Below the pieces are notes generated by a model. It saw only the letters and a list, made by a program, of their open reading frames with translations, searched no databases and had not been told where the DNA came from. From the NCBI GenBank assembly GCA_050178915.1, contig JBFXFO010000009.1, forward strand, positions 1 to 46,672: a DNA stretch of 46,672 nt. The letters are read 5' to 3'. A program made the translations under genes and the position numbers. Shown one piece after another: positions 23,997 through 30,484 of this stretch (positions within the stretch are counted from its first letter, which is position 1; every line of letters starts with the position of its first letter). This DNA comes from JBFXAF01 sp050178915 (lineage in GTDB: Bacteria > Pseudomonadota > Alphaproteobacteria > Rhizobiales > Rhizobiaceae).

Positions 23997-24593
23997 TCAC
24001 TGCAGCATGGGCCACAGCGACGCCACCAGCAGCAGACCCATGCCGATGTTGAACCATTTCAGCCGCACGGGATCGGAAAGGAAGCCGCGCAGCGCCGTTC
24101 CGAAGCCGGCCCAGCTCGAGACTGACGGCAGGTTCACCGCGGCGAACACGAAACCGACGATCAGCACCGAGAGGAACGGTTGCTCCGGGCTGGTGTAGAC
24201 GGCCATCGCGCTGACTGCCATGACCCACGCCTTCGGGTTCACCCACTGGAATGCCGCTGCCTGGAGGAACGTCATAGGCCGCGCGATGTGTTCCCGGCCG
24301 CTGGCGATCGATCGCGAGCTGGCGATGCGCCATGCGAGATAGAGCAGATAGGCACCGCCCGCGACCTTCAGCGCCAGATGCAGCGACGGAAACGCGGTGA
24401 GCACGGCGCCCAGCCCGAACCCCACGGCCAGCAGCAGCGACAGGAAGCCGGCACCGATGCCCAGCATGTGCGGGATCGTGCGTACGAAGCCGAAATTCAC
24501 GCCTGACGCGAGCAGCATCAAATTGTTCGGCCCGGGCGTGATCGAAGTCACGAAGGCATAGAGCAGCAACGCTCCGAATGTATCGAGCGTCAT
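23997..24593 (-). CDS. LysE/RhtB-family exporter
   Basis: 198 aa from the ATG at 24593 (GGAGAA immediately upstream; the TTG at 24605 overlaps that site and is less likely). Six hydrophobic helices; the N-terminal motif SITPGPNNLMLLASGVNFGF is the LysE/RhtB signature. Such proteins export amino acids or derivatives such as lysine, homoserine, cysteine or O-acetylserine. It lies between ilvH (94 bases upstream) and nthA (45 bases downstream), all on the minus strand, so cotranscription is likely with the nitrile hydratase genes and possible with ilvH. Confidence 0.92.
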   Translation of the reverse strand: MTLDTFGALLLYAFVTSITPGPNNLMLLASGVNFGFVRTIPHMLGIGAGFLSLLLAVGFGLGAVLTAFPSLHLALKVAGGAYLLYLAWRIASSRSIASGREHIARPMTFLQAAAFQWVNPKAWVMAVSAMAVYTSPEQPFLSVLIVGFVFAAVNLPSVSSWAGFGTALRGFLSDPVRLKWFNIGMGLLLVASLWPMLQ

Positions 24594-24687
24594 GGGATTC
24601 TCCAAAGGTCTGGCATGCCGACCTGTTGCGTCAACGACGGCCGCCTTGCCGGCAGCGTCAGGTCAGGATGTGGCGCTCGGCCTGCCG

Positions 24688-25260
24688 CTACATTCCCTGC
24701 GGGCCGCGGTTCATGGAAGCGACGCCGGTGCGACAGATCTCGATCAGGCCGAGCGGCTTCATGATCGAAATGAACTGGTCGATCTTGGTGCCCTTGCCGG
24801 TGATCTCGAAGATGAAATGCTCGGTGGTCGCATCCGACACCTTCGCGTTGAAGGCTTCCGCCAGTCGGAGCGCCTCATTGCGCTCCTCGCCGGTACCAAC
24901 GACCTTGATAAGCGCCAGTTCGCGCTCCAGCGGGCGCTCCTGCCCACGCTCCTGCGCAACGACGGTCAGGTCGACGACGCGGTGTACCGGCACTAGCCGT
25001 TCGAGCTGGTGCTTGATCTGCTCCAGCACATGCGGCGTGCCACGCGTCACCACCGTGATGCGCGAGAGGTGCTTTTCCTGCTCGGTCTCGGAGACAGTCA
25101 GGCTCTCGATGTTGTAGCCGCGCCCCGAGAAGAGGCCGATCACGCGCGCCAGCACGCCCGGCTCGTTGTCGACCAGCACCGAAAGCGTGTGATTCTCCGG
25201 CTTCTGTGTCTCCTTCGCGATGAAGTAGGCGGAACCGGTCGGTTGAAGCTGGGCGTTCAT
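24688..25260 (-). CDS. ilvH: Acetolactate synthase small (regulatory) subunit
   Basis: 190 aa from the ATG at 25260; the in-frame extension runs into the toxin gene and is not conserved in type. The ACT domain (NHTLSVLVDNEPGVLARVIGLFSGRGYNIESLTV) binds valine for feedback inhibition, and the C-terminal domain (ERELALIKV ... TTEHFIFEITG) contacts the catalytic subunit. It is separated from ilvB by a toxin-antitoxin pair of about 0.7 kb, whereas the two subunit genes are normally adjacent. Confidence 0.97.
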   Translation of the reverse strand: MNAQLQPTGSAYFIAKETQKPENHTLSVLVDNEPGVLARVIGLFSGRGYNIESLTVSETEQEKHLSRITVVTRGTPHVLEQIKHQLERLVPVHRVVDLTVVAQERGQERPLERELALIKVVGTGEERNEALRLAEAFNAKVSDATTEHFIFEITGKGTKIDQFISIMKPLGLIEICRTGVASMNRGPQGM

Positions 25261-25279
25261 GAAACGTATCTCTTTGCAG

Positions 25280-25675
25280 TCAAGGCGTGAGGATGGGAAC
25301 GGCGCCGGCAATCTTCTTGGCCCGGCGTTTGAACTCTTTATCGAAGCTCGCAACGCCTTCGCAGGCGCCGGAAGCTTGCAGGTGCATTGCATCCGCGAAA
25401 TCAAGCCCGGTCGCATGTGAAGCAATCACGTCGGCCATGGCCCGGCGGTTGGAAAAGCTGATGTTGACGCTGGCAACCAGCGTCGCAAAGGTTCCGTTGA
25501 TGTAGGTTCGGTCCAGTTGCATGACGCTGCGCAGCAGCCATTCCGTCTCCAGCAGGACGGAATCTGGAACGAAGATTTCCTTCTCGCTCAAAAGCGCGCG
25601 GGAGCGCCTCGCCTGTTCCGAGCCGTCGTCTACCAGCGCTCTCGCCTGCCCAGTCGTATCAACGGCGAGTGGCAT
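25280..25675 (-). CDS. PIN-domain toxin, VapC type
   Basis: 131 aa. The four acidic residues of the PIN nuclease site are present: D6, E43 (LLETEWLL), D95 (DFADAMHL) and D112 (SFDKEF). The first strand reads AVDTTGQARALVDD where VapC proteins usually have DTNxLxR, so the conserved Asn is replaced. VapC toxins cleave tRNA or rRNA. The gene overlaps the AbrB-type antitoxin by 17 bases. It ends 19 bases before the ilvH start, so ilvH translation follows directly. Confidence 0.88.
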   Translation of the reverse strand: MPLAVDTTGQARALVDDGSEQARRSRALLSEKEIFVPDSVLLETEWLLRSVMQLDRTYINGTFATLVASVNISFSNRRAMADVIASHATGLDFADAMHLQASGACEGVASFDKEFKRRAKKIAGAVPILTP

Positions 25676-25943
25676 CGAACCTCCGCGCAGCCTCTGCCAG
25701 CATCGCCCGGTCTATCTCGTCGTCCGACGGAAAAGGCTTGGCCGTACGCACGACGTGCTTCAGGAAAGCGCCGGCAGGAGCCTTTGGATACCGGGGATCG
25801 AAATCATCCACCGGCTGCACGAGGAAGCCGCCGCCCTGCGGTATGAACTCGACCTCGGTGCCATCCGTAATCCCCAGACCCTCGCGGATCTGCTTCGGGA
25901 TCACGACCTGTCCCTTGCTCGACACCTTCGCCCTGATGTTCAT
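25659..25943 (-). CDS. AbrB/SpoVT-type antitoxin (VapB)
   Basis: 94 aa from the ATG at 25943, which has GAGG nine bases upstream; the track's longer reading starts inside the operator. Residues 1-50 form the swapped-hairpin AbrB DNA-binding domain: MNIRAKVSSKGQVVIPKQIR followed by EGLGITDGTEVEF. The C-terminal tail (PFPSDDEIDRAMLAEAARRF) is the usual toxin-wrapping helix. It likely represses its own promoter at the repeat array just upstream. Confidence 0.92.
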   Translation of the reverse strand: MNIRAKVSSKGQVVIPKQIREGLGITDGTEVEFIPQGGGFLVQPVDDFDPRYPKAPAGAFLKHVVRTAKPFPSDDEIDRAMLAEAARRFDATRR

Positions 25944-25958
25944 GGCCAAATCCTCGCA

Positions 25959-26008
25959 GTAAGACGACGTAAGAGAACACATCTTACTTCGCCTTACTTC
26001 AAGCTTAC
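25959..26008. promoter_or_regulatory. Repeat array, candidate operator of the toxin-antitoxin module
   Basis: Five copies of one pentamer: GTAAG at 25959-25963 and 25969-25973, then its complement CTTAC at 25983-25987, 25993-25997 and 26004-26008. Starts are 10, 14, 10 and 11 bases apart, so the sites fall on nearly one face of the helix and are symmetric about 25978. It ends 16 bases upstream of the antitoxin start and overlaps the ilvB stop codon (26005-26007). Confidence 0.6.
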
Positions 26009-27783
26009 ACCAGCTCCCGGCCCTTGGCGTCGATGGCGTTCGCCACCACCTCGTCGGTCGCCTCGTCCGGCAGCAGCATCTCGTTGTGCGCCTTGCCCGA
26101 CGGGATCATCGGGAAGCAGTTCGCCAGGTTGGCGACGCGGCAGTCGAACAGCACCGGCTGCTTCACGTCGATCATCTCCTGGATGGCGGCGTCGAGATCA
26201 CCCGGTTTCTCACAGCGAATGCCGTGGCCGCCATAGGCCTTTGCCATCAGCACGAAGTCCGGCATCGCCTCGGTATAGGAGTGCGACAGCCGGTTGCCGT
26301 GCAGCAGCTGCTGCCACTGACGCACCATGCCCATGTACTGGTTGTTCATGATGAAGATCTTGATCGACGCGCCATACTGCACCGCCGTGCTCATCTCCTG
26401 CATCGTCATCTGCACCGAGGCGTCGCCGGCGATGTCGATGACGAGCGCGTCCGGATGCGCGATCTGCACGCCGAGCGCGGCCGGGAGGCCGTAGCCCATG
26501 GTGCCCAGCCCGCCGGATGTCATCCAGCGGTTTGGCTTCTCGAAGCCGTAGTGCTGCGCCGCCCACATCTGGTGCTGGCCCACCTCGGTGGTGATGTAGG
26601 TGTCCCGATCCTTGGTCAGCGCGTAGAGCCGCTGCACGGCATATTGCGGCATGATCACGTCGTCGTTCGGGCGGAAGGCGAGCGAATCCCGCGCCTGCCA
26701 GCGCGCGATCTGCTCCCACCAGGGAAGCAGTGCCTTCTTGTCGGTCTTGGCGGTGGCGCGCCACAGCCGCACCATGTCCTCCAGCACGCGGCCGACATCG
26801 CCCAGAATGCCGATGTCGGCATGCACGTTCTTGTTGATCGAGGATGGGTCGATGTCGATGTGGATCTTCTTGGAGTTGGGCGAGAACGCATTGAGGCGCC
26901 CGGTGATGCGGTCATCGAATCGCGCGCCGATGCAGACCATCACGTCGCAATCGTGCATCGCCATGTTGGCTTCATAGGTTCCGTGCATGCCGAGCATGCC
27001 GAGCCAGGCCTTGCCGCTCGCCGGATAGGCGCCGAGTCCCATCAGCGTCGAGGTGATCGGGAAGCCGGTCAGCTCGACCAGTTCGCGCAACAGGTGGCTC
27101 GCCTCATTGCCGGAGTTGATGACGCCACCGCCCGAATAGATGATCGGACGCCTGGCAGTCGCCATCAGCGCCACCGCCGCCTTCACCTTCTCCAGGTCGC
27201 CCTGAATCTTCGGCTGGTAGCTCATCCGCGGCGCGCTCTGCGGCGGCGTGTAGGTGCCCTTGGCGAACTGCACGTCCTTCGGAATGTCGACCACCACGGG
27301 ACCGGGGCGGCCGGTCGTGGCGATGTGGAAGGCCTCGTGGATGATGCCGGAGAGCTCGTTGACGTCCTTCACCAGCCAGTTGTGCTTGGTGCAGGGGCGC
27401 GTGATGCCGACCGTGTCGCACTCCTGGAACGCGTCGGAACCGATGAGGGTCGTCGGCACCTGGCCGGTGATGCAGACGAGCGGGATCGAATCCATCAGCG
27501 CGTCCTGCAGGGGCGTGACCGCATTGGTGGCGCCGGGGCCTGACGTCACCAGCATCACGCCTGCCTTGCCCGTGGAACGGGCGTAGCCTTCGGCCGCATG
27601 GCCGGCGCCCTGCTCGTGCCGCACCAGGATGTGCTGCACTTCATCCTGCTGGAACAGCTCGTCATAGATCGGAAGCACCGCGCCGCCGGGATAGCCGAAG
27701 ATGTGCTTGACGCCGTTGTCCTTCAGCGCCTGCACCACCATCTCGGCCCCGGTCATTTCGCGCCGTTCGCTCGTTCCGCTCAT
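26005..27783 (-). CDS. ilvB: Acetolactate synthase large (catalytic) subunit
   Basis: 592 aa from the ATG at 27783, preceded by GGACGAG; a longer reading up to 27942 would translate through the attenuator hairpin. E57 in LVRHEQGAGHAAEGYARS is the catalytic glutamate that activates thiamine diphosphate, and IAGDASVQMTMQEMSTAVQY with the later NN is the ThDP/Mg motif. It condenses pyruvate (or pyruvate plus 2-oxobutyrate), the first common step of valine, leucine and isoleucine synthesis. Regulation: leader-peptide attenuation upstream. The small subunit gene ilvH is 0.74 kb downstream, beyond the toxin-antitoxin insert. It could also be called ilvI. Confidence 0.97.
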   Translation of the reverse strand: MSGTSERREMTGAEMVVQALKDNGVKHIFGYPGGAVLPIYDELFQQDEVQHILVRHEQGAGHAAEGYARSTGKAGVMLVTSGPGATNAVTPLQDALMDSIPLVCITGQVPTTLIGSDAFQECDTVGITRPCTKHNWLVKDVNELSGIIHEAFHIATTGRPGPVVVDIPKDVQFAKGTYTPPQSAPRMSYQPKIQGDLEKVKAAVALMATARRPIIYSGGGVINSGNEASHLLRELVELTGFPITSTLMGLGAYPASGKAWLGMLGMHGTYEANMAMHDCDVMVCIGARFDDRITGRLNAFSPNSKKIHIDIDPSSINKNVHADIGILGDVGRVLEDMVRLWRATAKTDKKALLPWWEQIARWQARDSLAFRPNDDVIMPQYAVQRLYALTKDRDTYITTEVGQHQMWAAQHYGFEKPNRWMTSGGLGTMGYGLPAALGVQIAHPDALVIDIAGDASVQMTMQEMSTAVQYGASIKIFIMNNQYMGMVRQWQQLLHGNRLSHSYTEAMPDFVLMAKAYGGHGIRCEKPGDLDAAIQEMIDVKQPVLFDCRVANLANCFPMIPSGKAHNEMLLPDEATDEVVANAIDAKGRELV

Positions 27784-27840
27784 CTCGTCCGTCCCTGCCG
27801 CCTGCCACGGCGTTTCAATCGTCTGCTGTCTGTCTCGGGC

Positions 27841-27866
27841 AACAAAAAAGGCCCCCAAGGGAGCCT
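27841..27866 (-). terminator. Attenuator terminator in the ilvB leader
   Basis: On the minus strand GGCTCC and GGGGCC pair around CTTG (one G-T wobble), followed directly by TTTTTTGTT. It lies between the leader peptide and ilvB (58 bases before the ilvB start), the position of a transcription attenuator. Confidence 0.85.
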
Positions 27867-27899
27867 GTGATCTGCGCATGGGGGGATTTCGCCCGGCGG

Positions 27900-27953
27900 C
27901 TACGCCGCCCTGCCCATGCGCAATCCTACGATGATAATGCACGTCGTCTTCAT
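27900..27953 (-). CDS. ilv operon leader peptide
   Basis: 17 aa, MKTTCIIIVGLRMGRAA, with three isoleucines, a valine and a leucine nearly in a row (codons ATT ATC ATC GTA GGA TTG). Such a run makes the ribosome stall when branched-chain aminoacyl-tRNAs are scarce, favouring an antiterminator over the terminator at 27841-27866. After the stop, the RNA has a long segment rich in GGGCGAAATCCCCCC able to pair with both leader and terminator strands. There is no ribosome binding site: the ATG lies only about two bases from the predicted transcription start, so it is probably read as leaderless mRNA. Confidence 0.88.
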   Translation of the reverse strand: MKTTCIIIVGLRMGRAA

Positions 27954-27961
27954 GGGCGCGG

Positions 27962-27991
27962 ACAATAGTTGCGCATTTCCGCGGCTGTCAA
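27962..27991 (-). promoter_or_regulatory. Promoter of the ilv leader-ilvB transcript
   Basis: On the minus strand a perfect -35 TTGACA (27991-27986) is followed after 18 bases by TATTGT (27967-27962). The expected start near 27955 coincides with the leader-peptide ATG at 27953. Confidence 0.65.
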
Positions 27992-28122
27992 TGAGAAATC
28001 GACACCTCCCTCCTGCCCCATTCGAGACGTGACGCTGCGGAAAAATCCGCTGATAGTGCAGGTCCGTGGACGAGACGGCCGCCCCGCTCGGGAGCGAGCA
28101 GCATGCATCTGGGAGGATCCGA

Positions 28123-29928
28123 ATGCTGGAAAAGGCCCTGAACGCGAGGCTGGCCGACGTTCTGGTTGCGCTCGCAACGACGCTCGAGACGGGCGACATC
28201 GACGCGGCGACGGCGCTGTTCGTCGAGGACTGCTACTGGCGCGACCTCGTGGCATTCACCTGGAACATCAAGACGATGGAAGGCCGCGACGCCATCCGCG
28301 CCATGCTGACCTCGCAACTCGCTGCAACGGCGCCGAGCGGTTTCAAGGCCTCGACGCGCCACGACGCCACCGAGAAGGACGGCGTTCTGGAGGGCTGGTT
28401 CACCTTCGAGACCGGCGTGGCGCGCTGCCGCGGGCACCTGCGCATCCGCGCCGGCAGGATCTGGACGCTCCTCACTGCCATGGACGAGCTGAAAGGCTTC
28501 GAGGAGCCGCTCGGCGTTCGCCGGCCGAACGGGCATCCCGAACCGGCGGCGGACGGCCACCGGGCCAGAAGCTGGACCGAGAAGCGGCAGGAGGAAGAGG
28601 CGGAACTCGGCCACACGCGCCAGCCCTATGTCGTCATCATCGGCGGCGGCCAGGGCGCGCTCGGGCTCGGCGCCCGCCTGAAGCAGCTCGATGTGCCGAC
28701 CATCATCGTCGAGAAGAACCCGCGCGCCGGCGACAGCTGGCGGGTGCGCTACAAGTCGCTCTGCCTGCACGACCCGGTTTGGTACGACCATATGCCGTAC
28801 CTCCCCTTCCCGCCCAACTGGCCGGTCTTCTCGCCGAAGGACAAGATCGGCGACTGGCTGGAGATGTATGCGAAGGTGATGGAGCTGAATTTCTGGGGCT
28901 CCACGCTCTGCAAGAGCGCGAAGTACGACGACAAGGCCGGCGAATGGACGGTCATCGTCGAGCGCGAGGGCAAGGAGATCGTCCTGCGGCCGAAACAGCT
29001 CGTCTTCGCCACCGGACAGGCGAGCCGCGCCAACATCCCGAAGCTGCCGGGCATGGACCGCTTCAAGGGCGAGCAGCAGCACTCCTCCCGGCACCCCGGT
29101 CCGGACGCCTATGTCGACAGGAAGACGGTGGTTGTGGGCTCCAACACGTCGGCACACGACATCTGCGGCGCGCTGGCCGAACTTGGCGCCGACGTCACCA
29201 TGCTGCAGCGCTCGCCGACCCTGGTGGTCGGCGCCGGGCCACTGCATGAGATCGCCACCGGCGTCCTCTATTCCGAGCGCGCCGTGGCGAACGGCATCGA
29301 CGTCGAGACGGCCGACTACAAGGGCGCCTCCATGCCCTACCGGCTGATGGGTGCCGACCAGAAGCCGCTTTACGACCGCATCCGCGCCGATGGCGCCGCC
29401 TTCTTCACCGCCCTCGAAGACGCCGGCTTCCGCCTCGACTGGGGCGACGACGAGACCGGCCTGTTCATGAAGTACATGCGCCGCGGCGCCGGCTACTACA
29501 TCGACATCGGCGCTAGCCAGATGATCATCGACGGGAAGATCAAGCACCAGTACGGCCAGATCGACCACCTGACGGAAAACGCGGTCGTGCTGGAGAATGG
29601 CAACGAACTGCCGGCCGACCTCGTCGTCTACGCCACCGGCTTCGGCTCGATGAATGGCTGGGTCGCCGACCTGGTCGACCAGGCGACGGCCGACAAGGTG
29701 GGCCGCGTCTGGGGCCTCGGCTCCGGCACGACCAACGATCCCGGCCCGTGGGAAGGCGAGCCGCGCAACATGTGGAAGCCGACGCAGCAGGAGGCGCTCT
29801 GGTTCCACGGCGGCAATCTGCACCAGTCGCGGCACAATTCACTCTTCCTCGCGCTGCAGCTGAAGGCACGGCTGGAAGCAATTCCAACGCGGGTTTACGG
29901 CATCCCCGAGGTTCACCACAAATCCTGA
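28123..29928 (+). CDS. YUCCA-like flavin monooxygenase with N-terminal SnoaL-like domain
   Basis: 601 aa from the ATG at 28123, which follows GGGAGG; a GTG further up lacks a ribosome site. Residues 5-125 look like an NTF2/SnoaL alpha-beta barrel (LEKALNARLADVLVALATTL, DIDAATALFVEDCYWRDLVAFTW). From 168 on it is a class B flavin monooxygenase: FAD motif GGGQGA (174-179), the fingerprint FKGEQQHSS (314-322), NADPH motif VVGSNTSAHD (337-346) and a late YATGF. The segment RYKSLCLHDPVWYDHMPYLP, with FPPNWPVF after it, resembles plant YUCCA and bacterial CzcO-annotated proteins. It likely oxidises a small organic acid, amine or ketone. Divergent from the ilv leader; a small lipoprotein gene follows 7 bases later. 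Confidence 0.85.
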   Translation: MLEKALNARLADVLVALATTLETGDIDAATALFVEDCYWRDLVAFTWNIKTMEGRDAIRAMLTSQLAATAPSGFKASTRHDATEKDGVLEGWFTFETGVARCRGHLRIRAGRIWTLLTAMDELKGFEEPLGVRRPNGHPEPAADGHRARSWTEKRQEEEAELGHTRQPYVVIIGGGQGALGLGARLKQLDVPTIIVEKNPRAGDSWRVRYKSLCLHDPVWYDHMPYLPFPPNWPVFSPKDKIGDWLEMYAKVMELNFWGSTLCKSAKYDDKAGEWTVIVEREGKEIVLRPKQLVFATGQASRANIPKLPGMDRFKGEQQHSSRHPGPDAYVDRKTVVVGSNTSAHDICGALAELGADVTMLQRSPTLVVGAGPLHEIATGVLYSERAVANGIDVETADYKGASMPYRLMGADQKPLYDRIRADGAAFFTALEDAGFRLDWGDDETGLFMKYMRRGAGYYIDIGASQMIIDGKIKHQYGQIDHLTENAVVLENGNELPADLVVYATGFGSMNGWVADLVDQATADKVGRVWGLGSGTTNDPGPWEGEPRNMWKPTQQEALWFHGGNLHQSRHNSLFLALQLKARLEAIPTRVYGIPEVHHKS

Positions 29929-29935
29929 GGCAGGC

Positions 29936-30313
29936 ATGCGATCGTGGCCGCGCAACGCAGCCCTCTGCCTCGCCGTGTTGGTGGCGTCCTGCGGCGATCC
30001 GCCGACGGAGGCCGACCGTGCCGAACTCATCGGGACCTGGAACCCCGAGGACGCTTCCGGCCGCCCGATCGAGTTCAAGGCCGACGGCGTCTTCGACTAC
30101 CGCTACGACCCGGTCACCGTGCTGCGGCTCGACTGGAAGCTGGAGCGCAAGGGGCGTGTCTCACTCACCTCCGCGAACGGCGTCACCCTGACCTGCTACT
30201 ACGCGGTGGAAGGCAACGCGCTGTCGATCGACGACGGCTCGGGCAAGACCTGCGTCAGCCCCGGCATAACGCCGCCTTCCCCGATGCCGACGAAATTCAG
30301 CAGGGCATCATAG
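29936..30313 (+). CDS. Small lipoprotein, lipocalin-like
   Basis: 125 aa. Signal with lipobox LVASC (C19), so lipidated and membrane anchored. The mature part ELIGTWNPEDASGRPIEFKADGVFDYRYD has the GTW start and beta-strand rhythm of small lipocalin-like or DUF5640-like barrels; a cysteine pair (TCYY, TCVS) may form a disulfide. I cannot name the family. GAGGCAGG precedes the ATG, eight bases from the stop of the monooxygenase gene, so the two probably share an mRNA. Confidence 0.75.
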   Translation: MRSWPRNAALCLAVLVASCGDPPTEADRAELIGTWNPEDASGRPIEFKADGVFDYRYDPVTVLRLDWKLERKGRVSLTSANGVTLTCYYAVEGNALSIDDGSGKTCVSPGITPPSPMPTKFSRAS

Positions 30314-30484
30314 CCCTAAGCCGCTGGCGTTGAAGGTCTTTTGGCGCCTGAATAGCAGCACTCGCACGCAAGCGGTTCATGGCCGACGTGCAGTATTAAC
30401 CCCTCTTACACCATGCGATCACACGTGAACTTAACTCCGGCCCGCTACGCGTTGTGGTGGGGCAGGATGCAGGGGAACGATTGA

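Noticed and set aside
27988..29835. 615-residue minus-strand ORF opposite the flavin monooxygenase
   Set aside because: Shadow of the monooxygenase frame, no recognisable domain, no ribosome site.
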